From Microthyrium microscopicum (Eukaryota > Ascomycota > Dothideomycetes > Microthyriales > Microthyriaceae), in NCBI GenBank assembly GCA_010405405.1, contig MU004246.1, positions 310,001 through 374,000 on the forward strand: a stretch of DNA of 64,000 nucleotides. The letters are read 5' to 3'. The notes beneath the pieces are model-generated. The model saw only the letters and a program-made list of their open reading frames with translations, was not told where the DNA came from and did not search any database. This document shows, piece by piece, positions 20,575 to 31,337 of the stretch (within the stretch, counting starts at the first letter, position 1; every line of letters begins with the position of its first letter). Position numbers and translations under genes: made by a program.

Positions 20575-23412
20575 AAGCGTAAGTCACATCTATTGCGAGC
20601 AAATTGTGTCAAAGAAATGCTGACTGTTAGAATATAGAGTTCGTTATTACTAGCTTACTCTAAATGGTCATATTGAACACTTCTTGGTTGGAGGCCTTCT
20701 ACCCGTGGTATTTTAATGGCTACCGCTCTTACCCCTTTTTCCTTTCTTCTTCCTTTACTTCCTTCCTCGTGACTTCTTACAACGGGTTTCATGAGATAAT
20801 CACATCATGTAGATGCGAAAATCTTGTATAATCTCCAATTGGGCATTGGAAACAGGCCGGACTTCTGTGCTTTAGTCGTCAAATTTCTCTCCGCTCTATA
20901 CCCAATAGCCAGTTTGTTTGTTGGTACTTCTGTCAATGTGGTTACTAGTTCCTCCTGCTTGCTTTCTCTGCTTGCTGTTGAATGGTAGCGTGGATTTTGT
21001 ACCAATAAGTTAGAGGATAGAATAGAATAATCGTTTGAACATCATAATTCTACTCAATCCCATATCAGTGCTCTACAACTCCTGTAAATGGTATGAGGAC
21101 TTTCAGAAATGGCACGGCAGTGGTTTGAGCACAGAACTCGTGAATAATATCAAAGCGGATGCTCAGCCCTCAACGGTACCTGATAACTGGGCAACCCGAT
21201 CAGAGGAGTAACGTGGAGAGCAGACATCCCTGAGAATCTGAAAGGTTGCCACATGCGTTGACAATCTCACCAATCATTACTGCAGTAATCGAGCTGTACC
21301 ATGTAGATTTTACGCCTTGCCTTACAAGCCCTTCCCTCTTTGCTCTTCTGCATTAGATAATAGAGATCCGAGGGAGGGGTCGTCAAGACCTTAATGCAAC
21401 TTCCAAAATGCTCAAGCTGATGTTTTTCTCTGAATCGCTAAGAAGGTCGGCAATCTGGTATAACCACATGGAAGCTTCAATCTATTAGGAACCGCTCCGT
21501 TCATTACTTGTAACCATTCTCCCTCTAGCTCATTCCATAATCCATCTGCTTTCGAAGTGAGCAGGCTACGCGATCACTTACCGAATCGTCTTGCCTGTGT
21601 CGAAAGTCAGCCTTGTCAGTTTGCAGCTGCCAATTTACTTGCGCAAAAGTTGGGAAACGGTTATACAAAGTCCTTTACTGCCTAGCCACACGACAGGATC
21701 TAGTCTTGGAAGTTGAAGATCCTGTAATTAGCAGGAAATGCGGGAATAATGGGCTCTATATGTAATTTGACGACGACCAGCAGATTTCGCAGAGCCTCAG
21801 CCTGATAAAACAACAGCCCATGTGATCTTGCACGCCCACTCCCGTGCATGGGCGATGATTTCCTGCTTTCTCTCGCTAGCCTCATATTGACGCAGATGGA
21901 CTACCTTGTTTCCCAGGAAACCTGTAACGAATGATAAGATGAATTGCGTGCTATCATATAGGTAACCGTACATCAGATACGTGGGACGCTCGGTGAAGCT
22001 GTTGCAATATTGCCTGAAAGACCACGCTTGATGCAAATTACATGAACCCAGTAGATGCCCAGACATAAAATAGACTGCTGCCTCTTTCGAAGTTAACATG
22101 GCCATGGACAACTGTAGACATCTCGCACCATAACAGTACTGAGCAACAAGTGTGCGCCATGCAGAATACAGCACAGTTCCATTGGTAGGCGTGAGCATCA
22201 GAGACGACTACATCTAGTGCGAGTTAATTCCATGTCAATAGGCTGAGCTAAAACGAGGAAGAACTCCACTACCCGACTTTTATCCTGGACTTAGGGGTTT
22301 TCATTGGCTTCCGCCCATAACGGGCTCATGGAACTTGCGGTGTAAGAAGTAATAATGCAAGACCTTTCCTGCAGCGTTCTGCTCTTTCACCTAGCAAAGT
22401 TGTTTTGCGCTTCCAACCCGCTTTGGGAGGCTCCGAAAAATGATTTTGCGTCACTCAGGCCAGTGATTTTCCTCACCGGACGAGTGAGGAGAAAGGCTGG
22501 CGCTACATCTCAGCTATGGCAGTTGACTGTTCTTGAATTTATCACACTCTCTACTCCTTTTCAACCTCGAGCGCGATTGCAAACATACAATTACCAGTGC
22601 CCTGTCTGTGGAGTGTCTACTGCGCCGGCTTCATCTAGCCGCAGGTATGCTCGACAACTTTTCCGTTGTGTCCAGTCTGAAGATCAGAATGTTCACTACC
22701 ACTTTTTACCTCATTTGCCTGCTGACAAGCTGCGATCTCAGGCAGAAATAGCAGTTGAGTTGCTACTCGCTTCTCAAATTGCAAACCTCTAGTACTGCTA
22801 GGCTGATTACGATGGACCTCGACCTTTCAGATCTTTCCAAGGCAACAACTTCTTGTATCAGCCTTAAGAGCACGCATCAATCACTTCCTAGCACCTTAAT
22901 CTGGCTATGGTCCTGACGTGTCACCTCACCAGCTCGGTGTCTCCCTTCATCCCGCTCTTCTGGCCTCAACCACATACGAGAGCCCCAAATGGTAACACAA
23001 GACATTCATACGATTAAGCCGGTCGATCTTCCTCGTGCGGTCACCAGTTGCTCTCAGTCTACCTTGAAGGCCGTATTAAGCCACACCACCAGCAATGGAC
23101 GAGGCATTCCGACGCCGATGTGGCACTGTGACTGAGGGTTTGCAAAATCGTCGTGTACCTATTTTGGTAGTCTGTTGCTGCTTGCAGCAACAAAGATAGC
23201 TGCTTAAGGCCTCAATTCTCCGCGGGTTGAGATGTATAAGATGTCGCATGCGACTTTGGCTATCCTAAAATTTTAGAGTAGACAGAGAACAGACCAGAAC
23301 AGTAAGTGACTAGCAAAACGCGATAATTTTGCGCAGATAGTTTCTTGCTTCATTCTAATGCCAATCACAGCGCACTTTTACACTTATCAGGATCCACCTT
23401 GCACTTAGAAAT
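20575..23412. other. gene-poor intergenic region
   Basis: A minus-strand frame at 21797-22198 (listed separately) and a plus-strand frame at 22355-22792 (with YQCPVCGVSTA) are the only stretches with any protein-like character. No repeats were recognised. Confidence 0.35.
21797..22198 (-). CDS. weak hypothetical ORF, 133 residues
   Basis: Uninterrupted frame from an ATG at 22198. The sequence is mildly hydrophobic, with aromatic-rich stretches (RPTYLMYGYLYDSTQFILSF) and a basic end (LRQYEASERKQEIIAHAREW). No domain is recognised, and no splice join was found that would extend it in a known direction. It could be a small orphan gene, a fragment or chance. Confidence 0.22.
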   Translation of the reverse strand: MLTPTNGTVLYSAWRTLVAQYCYGARCLQLSMAMLTSKEAAVYFMSGHLLGSCNLHQAWSFRQYCNSFTERPTYLMYGYLYDSTQFILSFVTGFLGNKVVHLRQYEASERKQEIIAHAREWACKITWAVVLSG

Positions 23413-23754
23413 ATGAACTTCAAGTCGTTAAACTTACAATTGGGCACATCCTTGATAGATTTACCGATATGGAACCCATCGTCTGGGTCAGTGTTCCTCG
23501 ATCGCGATACTATTAGTAGCCAGTACTCTATTGCCTTCACTGGAACTCTCACTTTGGACGAAGGTGTCAAGCAGTGTGGCGAGGTGGTATGGACCTGCTG
23601 CGATTGCGGCTCATTCAATGGAGTCCTTGCGAACAATCCGTCTTGCTTTAGTTGTAACACACCCAAATGCTCGCGGTGTATAACAGAGAATACGAAGGAT
23701 GTAAGTACACCTATTGCCGCTTTTTTTCCGACTTACCTAACATTCTGGTAGTAG
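23413..23754 (+). CDS. small Cys-rich protein (family copy 2)
   Basis: Exon 1, 23413-23700, encodes 96 residues. A GTAAGT donor at 23701 and a GGTAG acceptor at 23751 would join directly to a TAG stop at 23752, ending the protein at ENTKD. The unspliced frame reads 16 residues further. The same splice position after the motif KD is used by copy 3, which supports the intron. The Cys core is VVWTCCDCGSFNGV, then C-x2-C-x4-C-x2-C (SCFSCNTPKCSRC). The first 60 residues are non-conserved apart from a short Leu/Thr-rich segment. Confidence 0.58.
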
Positions 23755-26193
23755 CGCGTTCCTACCTGCTAAAACTACCACCTCAACGCGATATAATCAC
23801 GAATATAGTTTATGGGCTGAATTGATGGATTTGGTGTAAATCAAGGCTAGGTGAACAATGATCTGGAATGGCCCAAGCCACGATCTTGTATGAGCGACCT
23901 GGAGGTCAGCTGGCGGTTTATCTCTCGTTGATTTCTCGCGCACTAGCACAGACGCATCGCATTACTTGTATCTTCGCTTCATCCATGTATAATGAGGGAT
24001 GTAATCTCATAGACCGGAGTATTCTGTTGTCGATTCAATTTCTCGTTCACTTCTCAACGAACAACTTGGCTGATAAAGACCCGAACAATTGACCATATCC
24101 TTTTCCGTTCTAAATCTACGCTATGCTTTATGATGATTTCTCGATCATATTCCATAAAATGTGAGAGCTCAGAGTACATCTTTGAGCATCGCTGGGCTCA
24201 GTACATCTTTACAACCAATCACACCTCAGTTATGCGCTTCTATGCAGGTTGTCCTTTCCTACTAACTCCCAATAGAGGCACAGGTCAGATAAACACTGCT
24301 CGCAACCCCAAGTCTCCACTTCATTCCTATTACTGATACTAGACTTGCGGAGGCGTATTAAGACAAGTTCGGATTCCACCTGAGCAGGCGGAATGTTCTT
24401 TGCCTTATTGTGGCTAAGTCTGCTGTTTTCAGTATTTTAGATGCCGGTTGCGTAGGAGATATCATCATGCGTTCGATTTATGACTGCAACTACCTAAGAA
24501 AATTGTGCCTTCTAAGGCTGTTGGGGGTCGGGTCGGTGCTCAATATCAAAGACCTATCAAGATCTGATAACTTAATGACCTCGTGAGTCTAGAACTTAAG
24601 TGGGATGATTGGGAACCGAGCGTTCTATCGGGCGCAGAGCCTCATGATTCAGGGCTCACCATGGGCCCAGAGAGCCTCAATCTCCCACCAACATGGTCAG
24701 TATCCACTTCAGCCTGATCAATTCATGATCATCCTTGCCTGCACACCTTGCTGCGATGTTCCTTTTTCTTTCATCTTTAGTATTAGCTTGAAATATCAGG
24801 ATAGTACAAGCGACAGCAACTCAGTATCCGGTCGGGAATCGAGATCCCTGGGTTTTTCTCATGCACTTCGGTGACAAGCATCAGTCATGACAAGGCGAGC
24901 CTAAGGTGTGGTAGTAATAAAGAGCCGCATCAAAGCAAAGATATATAGCCATGGGCTTTCTCCGTCTCTTCGGTGATCCGCCTGCAACTTGCGATGACTG
25001 ATGGTGGTAGTATGGCTAAGCCGCTTGCTGTCTACAAACGAATCAAGTCTCATACCAGTGAGGTAAGTGCTGTCCCACAAATAATCGAAATCCCGCCAGC
25101 TTGGATATAGCACCGTCCAATCCCGCTGGAACTTTGTTTTGCAGACACTATGATTGGCCATATTCAACGTAATGTACGGTCAGTGTGGGAGTTTATCATC
25201 TTTCCGCCTCCCCTGCGAGGCTGCGACTACCGCAACCTTCAATACATTCTCGTGGCTCTTCGCCACGCTTACTTGCGACTCGACTATTTCTTCATCTCGT
25301 TACTGTTCTTACCCGCGCGGGATGAGCGAGGCACTGCCGAAAGACGCTGATTCCCAGATTCGACGCGACGATCAGCACACGAGAAACCCTTCCCCTGACT
25401 CAACCTTGTGCGTGTTCGGGCAAAATCTTCTTACCGGTCATATCTCAGTGACTTCGTTTGCAGCGCCGTGGTTGAACTGGCCAGATACACTTAGAACTGG
25501 CACCACTGGACCGCGCCAGATCTGGAGGTAAGTCCATACGATGTTTTCCACACCGGAGCCTCTCGCCTCAGATAACATAGCGGAGTCAGGCATAGTCAAA
25601 AATAAGCTAGCACTCTATGTCCTTACAACCTTAGCAGCTTCAGCCACCTCTGGCAACCCCCCCGACAGAGTTTCAAGTCTGAAAGCAGCGATCGTGATGG
25701 ACAAATTTTCACGCGACTGAACTCTATGCGCATCGCCCGCCTCCCTTCTCGCACTCCTTTCACCTCATACTCGCTCGATGTGCTGCCTTGGCGGTGCAGA
25801 TTGCTTACACTTCAAACTGTTACAGCCGAACTCGCAAACCTGAGAGTCTCACACAGAGGCCTGCCGTATCCTCACTTGTAGTATTGCCTATGCATCTTAT
25901 ACGGCAGTATTATGGAAGATTCTGGGCTGGAAGGCAGTTTCACGGCCTCATATCATGCGCTACGCCTCTAAGAGCCCCGATATCAGTCCAATAGAAGAAC
26001 GACGCGCTGACTATGAGTATTATATAAATGAAGGATTTATTGTTTCTCTCTCGACTGTCCTTTCTCCTTTCGAGCACTTCAAACTTCAGATCCAGCACAC
26101 AAATCTCCAGCAAACACAATGATTAACCTGTTCGTGTTCTTCCTATCATCCTCGACACATCGTTAGTTCCCGTACTGATCGAGTTCTCCCAGA
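23755..26193. other. gene-poor intergenic region
   Basis: About 2.4 kb with no supported gene. Frames at 24605-24874, 24901-25167 (minus) and 25154-25531 show no domain or convincing composition. The last 180 bp form the promoter of the next gene, with a TATA box at 26021. Confidence 0.35.
26021..26028 (+). promoter_or_regulatory. TATA box
   Basis: TATATAAA lies about 170 bp upstream of the ATG at 26194, followed by a C/T-rich stretch (ctctctcgactgtcctttctcc) typical of fungal transcription starts. Confidence 0.45.
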
Positions 26194-26643
26194 ATGTCCT
26201 CTCAAACACTATCGACGATGATTTCGAGTAGGACTGTACGACTAGACGAAAGCAACGCAGACCTACCGTTAGAGACCATTCTATGTCACTTTTCTACAAT
26301 GAGACCATGTTTCTCTACGGTCGATTCTCTTCCTGCGCACCTCCCGTATACACCAGAGCTAGGCCTCAATCTGACAGGAACTACGCAATGTCCTACCACA
26401 GTCTGGACATGCTGCCGTTGCGGCAACCATAATGGCGTCGTTGCTCCTCAATGTCTAGAATGCCCTCATGAAAGGTGCACCGACTGCAAAACAGAAACAG
26501 TCAAGGATGTATGTGCAGGTCCTGCCTACGAGAGAATTGTACTAACTCGTCAACAGTGCTCTGATCAAGGCTGTCCCGACAGTACACAACTTGATATGAA
26601 TTCAGTGAGAATGATCGAGGCTGGAGAGTACGTGGGGAAGTGA
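26194..26643 (+). CDS. small Cys-rich protein (family copy 3)
   Basis: Exons are 26194-26508 and 26557-26643; the 48-nt intron has a GTATGT donor, a TACTAAC branch site and a CAACAG acceptor. The spliced product has 133 residues. Because the intron is a multiple of three and stop-free, retention would give 149. The core is TVWTCCRCGNHNGVV, then C-x2-C-x4-C-x2-C (QCLECPHERCTDC), followed by KTETVKD at the splice. This matches copy 2 (VVWTCCDCGSFNGV ... NTKD) with the same intron position. After the splice comes CSDQGC, giving two more cysteines. Zinc binding is inferred; function unknown. Confidence 0.65.
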   Translation: MSSQTLSTMISSRTVRLDESNADLPLETILCHFSTMRPCFSTVDSLPAHLPYTPELGLNLTGTTQCPTTVWTCCRCGNHNGVVAPQCLECPHERCTDCKTETVKDVCAGPAYERIVLTRQQCSDQGCPDSTQLDMNSVRMIEAGEYVGK

Positions 26644-27371
26644 CACGTAACGAGGGATGATCTGACCGGGTATTTAGCAAGCATAGGTAAGGCGTCTGGG
26701 ATATTTTCATAGATCAATCTTTATTTCGCTTATCGAAGCTATCGTATAACGATTCTAGTGCTTCACTGCCGTCCGATAGATGGTACTATAACACTAAAGC
26801 TTCAAGCTTGCTTTGCTTCAGCTCTGAACTCCCATACAGCCACATTCCATACATCTAAGATGTACTGATATACCTCCCATATCCTCGAGCATCCTCCTAC
26901 ATGAAGTACCTCTTATAGTATGGCTAAAGGAGTGACTTGTACGCAAAGAATATAAAACTCAAGCTTTTTGTGAATGTGTCATCTTTTGGCTCCATCCAAT
27001 GTCCACTACGATATATCTCTTTTAAATCAGCTGGTGAATTATTCGGCCTTCAAAAGCTATCTGCATATTTCTGCAAGAAAACAAATAGACGGTCTGGACC
27101 ACAGACGACAGAAAGAGCATCTGATATTTAGGAAATACGATGGCCAAGATTGGGCAGAAAGAGTGTTATGATTATAAGAGGCGACGGTCGCCATCATAGT
27201 CGCTAATGAGTATGATGTTTTTCTTCCGACTAAATAATGTTGACCATAATGATCTCAAAAACCAGTTTTTCCACGCCAGTGTGCTCTCACTCCCACTTCT
27301 TCGTCGTTCAAGCTGTGAATGTCCTGTTGAGAATACTCTCAGTTTTCTTCCAAACCCTGTGGCGCATCTTA
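26644..27371. other. intergenic, nothing recognised
   Basis: Convergent interval between the Cys-rich gene and a minus-strand membrane protein gene. No repeats or genes were recognised. Confidence 0.4.
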
Positions 27372-28025
27372 TCATGTCCAGACCAGCTCTTTTTCTGTTG
27401 GCTCTCGGTGGATTCTGTGCACTGGACAGAATGCCTGATGCTCAACGAATGCCTTGGTAGCAGCTCGAAAGTCTTTTTTGTAGATGTAACGCTGCCACTC
27501 GCCAAAGATGAGACTGAAGACCAGGAAAATGGCGAAGATCAACCAGACTGGAACCCCATTGTTGACCATGATAGGGTTGGTTGTAAGTAGCGCGCTCAAT
27601 GCCAATAGCATCGGACCTAGTCGAACCGAAGGCAGCGGCTCCGTTGGGCACCATGAGACGCGATCGAGGAACACAGTTGTTTTGGCCCGATTTTGTTTGA
27701 GTATCAAGTAACGTCCGCCGAGAATTCCCGCGTAGGAGCTCCAATATCCTGACTGGAGGATGTGACTGCGGCATGGGTTGCTTCGGAAGTATGGGATGAA
27801 CATTGCGAGAAGTACGAGAATGCCGATGATGTAATATGGAAAGAGAGGCAGATAACCCTCGCTAGGGAATGTTCGGTCGTCTTCTAGAGTATGTCAGCCG
27901 ATAATGTATGAGGAGAAATTGTTTACATCACACGTACCAGAAGCATTTTCGGCATCAGACAGCTTCTCCAGATGACCCTTGGCATCGTGCTCGACGCACT
28001 TGGTGCTAGTTGCAAGTTTTGTCAT
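27372..28025 (-). CDS. multi-span small membrane protein, hypothetical
   Basis: Exons are 28025-27938 and 27883-27372; the 54-nt intron has a GTACGT donor and a CTCTAG acceptor. The spliced protein has 199 residues from an ATG context MTKLATSTK. Membrane segments: LFPYYIIGILVLLAMFIPYF just after the splice, a middle segment around LGPMLLALSALLTTN, and VWLIFAIFLVFSLIFGEW near the end, followed by a basic cytosolic-type tail (RYIYKKDFRAATK). The join restores a continuous hydrophobic segment, which supports the intron. No family is recognised. Confidence 0.6.
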
Positions 28026-29143
28026 GGCTTGCTGGGTGTGAGTTCAACAATTGATGGATGTGTAGCCTTTTGAAAAGTTGATGACTGGTACAGAAATTAT
28101 TGACGTCTTGAGATTGAAAGTGTTTTGGGGAGGGGTCGATATCAAAAGTGGAAGGCACGACCCAGCAGGTTGTTTTGCTCTGCGCCACACTCAGGAGAGA
28201 CCACTTTCGGGCAACGAGGAGTGGCCCTCAAGAGCCTCTCTTTTTGGGGACCAGCCTTCATTATACCTGTCAGTGGATCAAAGAGCCGTTTTAATCACGA
28301 TATCAGGTGCTCAATGCCATTCAAGCTGGAGGTCGAGTCTTTGTGTCCACTGCAGCCTTATCAACCTTAGTACCCAAGGTTAGGCACACAATCCCAATCA
28401 AGTCCAATGCCCCCACCACCCTCCTGAGCATCGTATGCTCTTTGCCATATATTTAAAACACACGCAACGGGGAAATACCTCTATGGTGAACAGAGACTTC
28501 GATAACACACCACACTCGATGGCAGACTACCAGGTATCTATTCGCATCCGGACATTTTTTGCGTCTACTAGCAGGTGTCGGAATGCCTTAGCTGAAAGGC
28601 ATAAAAGTCTTAGTCTTTTATCACATGCGATTTGTATGGTACCCATTTATTAGCCGGAAGTTGAGGAGATAATTACCACTAGGGTACTCATGTTCTTATG
28701 GATTCATCGGGGCTCAGCCTGGTAAGCGAAGTGAGCAAGGATCCAACTTCAGTCCATCGGATTGTATGATACGCAGTAAATTCCTGGATGAAGAAGGCAT
28801 TTTCGGTAGGGAAGAGAAAAACAATCCAACTCTTGCTTCAGCTGCGGATTATTGTCGCTGACTTTGTAGCCTCAGAATTCAGGGAATTGCGGATTTCAAC
28901 TCTTTTAAATGACTAATACCACAGTGTAGTCACTGACCCTGTCCAGCAGCAATTCCTGGGGTTTCTACCAAAAAGTTAAACCAGCCTCATCTTCGGCGTA
29001 TTGAAAGTCCAAGTCGGTGGTAAAATATACCTACCCCTTACATTGCGGCTCTGCAGGATCTGTGAGTCAACACTACCTAAAAAGCTGAGGCTCTTCATGC
29101 CATTTGAGCCTCGCGCACACCTAATACAAATTGCCCCCCAAGC
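28026..29143. other. intergenic, nothing recognised
   Basis: Upstream region of the membrane protein gene at 28025 and of unassigned DNA. No supported gene or repeat. Confidence 0.35.
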
Positions 29144-29445
29144 TCAGGAGGTTTCACGCAACATATGTCCGGAAGCATGGAAAATGTGGTTCTTCCGACC
29201 ATTTCGTACCAAGCTTGGGACTGGAACTGCATAGTGAGAATCGTGACCCTCTCACAGGAAAGCACTAAATGCGCCTCATGGAACCTTAATATGGTCTTAC
29301 CAATTATTTTATGATTTAAAGCAAATATGCCCAGGCTAAGTACAACTACACCCGCAAAACCGGATGATCCATAAATGGTGAAAATGGCACCAATATATGG
29401 GAAAAAAAGATAGATTCCCGCCAAACTCTTCCAATAACTCCTCAA
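29144..29445 (-). CDS. possible small membrane protein or exon pair
   Basis: An open stretch 29445-29301 has a membrane segment (FPYIGAIFTIYGSSGFAGVV). It can be joined by a GTAAGA donor (29300) and a TGCAG acceptor (29227) to 29226-29144, which reads VPVPSLVRNGRKNHIFHASG and stops. The join looks natural, but the first stretch has no ATG in frame, so an upstream exon must exist if this is real. It lies 66 bp beyond the stop of the next gene on the same strand and could be an alternative 3' part of it. Confidence 0.25.
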
Positions 29446-29510
29446 TCAATACTCGCTACATTATCTTGCCATGACCAATTCAGTATTTGCTTACCCTTGC
29501 CAGTGAGATA

Positions 29511-30075
29511 TTATCGTTTCGTGGTTGCCTTCGGTACCATCGGAGTATATGCCGGAGGAGGAGGTACGAGGGGGACTTCGTATGTCGGTGTATAAGGCGG
29601 AGCGGGCGCTGCGAAAGTAGGCCTAGGAAGTGAAAAGTTCGATCTAGCTGGTCCAGCTGCTCGCGATGATAGACCGGGTAGTTCGAAGGATCTGTCGTCG
29701 GTGCTGAGGTTGTTGCGGGCAGTGGGCCTTTTAGCCGCCTCGTCGATGGCGTGGAGTTTCTACCATTCATTAGCACATAATATATTAGACATGGATCGTG
29801 AAGCTTACCACAGAAGTATAGGGTATCGCAGCTAGCCAGACAATCGCCGTGGTAATTGGAAGGGCATACTTCAAAATCCACATCTCAACCTTTTCACCAG
29901 GCAGGTTTTTGTTGGCCTTCTGATTTGGATGAGCTGCTTTTAAGATGGCGAAGTAGAAGAGATAAAAGGTCCATACTGCGAGATGGACCATTATCAATGT
30001 CTTTATCGTGGCCTTGGAATAGATCTTTAGTACTTTCTTGGTTTTGAGCCACGTTTTATGGGTTGCATCGGCCAT
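29511..30075 (-). CDS. two-span membrane protein with proline-rich PPxY tail
   Basis: Exons are 30075-29809 and 29759-29511; the 49-nt intron has a GTAAGC donor and a GGTAG acceptor. The product has 171 residues. It has a basic N-terminus (KTKKVLKIYSKATIK), two hydrophobic segments (IMVHLAVWTFYLFYFAI and LPITTAIVWLAAIPY) and a soluble tail of about 85 residues. The tail is rich in Pro, Ala and Thr and contains APAPPYTPTYEVPLVPPPPA followed by YTP. PPAY at 157-160 is a PPxY motif, the ligand of WW domains such as those of Rsp5/Nedd4 ubiquitin ligases. Family not recognised. A longer N-terminus starting at 30180 is possible but lacks conserved character. Confidence 0.65.
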
Positions 30076-30445
30076 GATATCGCGATAACTCTTTGGGAAA
30101 GAATAAACCGGAATTGCCGCTGAGTGAAGTCGTGATGGGGACGCTGCTGAGGAAAGAGTATAGAGAAAGGAATTGTGCACTGAAAGTGTTGAAGGCGTTC
30201 ATGGAGGTTTAGAAGTAATGATTCATGTTCGCACCATCACCTCAGTTGAGACATACCGCCAGTTCAAGGCTCCATAGAACCGCTGGATCTTTTTGTCCCA
30301 GTTTCCACGCCTGAAATCATTGTGCCGCTATTTGTGATTAACAGGGTCGCCGAACACCTGGGAGTAACGAGTCTAAAACCACCCGTCTCTCATCGTCTCC
30401 AGTTCCCCTGCGCCAATCTTCAATTCTACCCAACCTTCCAAAAGC

Positions 30446-30733
30446 TTGTTGCTATATTGCTTCAGCAGCTCCATCTCGACACGCGATATCGTCATCCATC
30501 ATACATGCTCGTTGTTCTTGTTCGCTACTAGTCTCTGGCTGTTTGCTCCTCTACTAGAAGGAAGACTCCCTAGCGCTTACCGGCTCATTGTCTTGCTGAA
30601 AGCAGCTATTTCTAGCGTTTGCTTCCTCGTCAACTTTCTGCGAGCAGTTGAGTCTTTCGTTACAACGTCGGATCATCTGGACCCTGCGAGTATTCTCATA
30701 CTGTTGAGCTTCGCAGTCTTCGGAATCAACTAG
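30446..30733 (+). CDS. possible membrane-protein exon
   Basis: An open stretch of about 95 codons without an ATG. It contains three hydrophobic segments (LFLFATSLWLFAPLL, IVLLKAAISSVCFLVNFL, ILILLSFAVFGI) and ends with a stop at 30733. It would need an upstream exon with a start codon, which I could not place. Low support. Confidence 0.22.
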   Translation: MLLYCFSSSISTRDIVIHHTCSLFLFATSLWLFAPLLEGRLPSAYRLIVLLKAAISSVCFLVNFLRAVESFVTTSDHLDPASILILLSFAVFGIN

Positions 30734-30881
30734 TCTGGAACGCCTGACGGTAAGTCTCTCCTATAAGCCTTCAACAACCTCGTCAGGAAATCCGAGATAA
30801 AACAATTAAAAGTCTCTTTCATTCTACGCACGATGGCCTTGATATACATACGAATATTATACTGATAAAGCCCAGGACAAA

Positions 30882-31337
30882 ATGCAACTCAAGGACACCA
30901 TGCCAGACAAGGAAAAGGCATCATTCACTGCCGAAAAATGGGCCCGTGGCAAATACAACTTCACAATCCCACAGATGTCCTATCTCTATCAAGAGTTCAC
31001 GAAAAAGGAGCGACGCTGGATTTGCGAACAATTCTTTGAGATGCACGGCAAATTCCACACTTCAATTCCACGGACCCGCAAAGAGCTCAAGCAACCCTTC
31101 AGCTGCGGGCCAGCTTGTATATGCAAGAGAGTACAACCTTCGGACCAGATATTTGCGTGGGAAGTGTACTCACTTACTGAGATAGTTCATTGCATTAGGG
31201 AAGCGGATAAGGTGCAGGAGCGCCAGTGGCAGTTTCTTTATGGAAATCATGCGACTAAGGATATGAAGAGCACGTTTCAAGAGTTCTGGATTCCGGATGT
31301 GGCACCCAGTTATCACGAGAGGTGGAAACCTGTCTGA
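30882..31337 (+). CDS. hypothetical soluble protein, 151 residues
   Basis: Intronless frame from the ATG at 30882; a second ATG six codons on would also serve. Rich in Lys, Glu, Trp and Phe, with KKERRWICEQFFEMHGKF and a short Cys cluster CGPACICKR in the middle, and ending in WIPDVAPSYHERWKPV. The Trp/Arg-rich helical N-terminus looks like a small DNA- or RNA-associated protein, but I do not recognise a family. A GTAAGT...CAG intron-like interval lies in the leader around 30750-30790. Confidence 0.5.
   Translation: MQLKDTMPDKEKASFTAEKWARGKYNFTIPQMSYLYQEFTKKERRWICEQFFEMHGKFHTSIPRTRKELKQPFSCGPACICKRVQPSDQIFAWEVYSLTEIVHCIREADKVQERQWQFLYGNHATKDMKSTFQEFWIPDVAPSYHERWKPV

Noticed and set aside
22355-22792. 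Plus-strand frame with YQCPVCGVSTA resembling the Cys-rich family
   Set aside because: Only one CxxC is present, the WTCC core is missing and the remainder has no conserved character. Chance resemblance is likely.
24605-25531. Several open frames of 88-125 codons
   Set aside because: No domain, irregular composition, overlapping frames on both strands and no splice logic.
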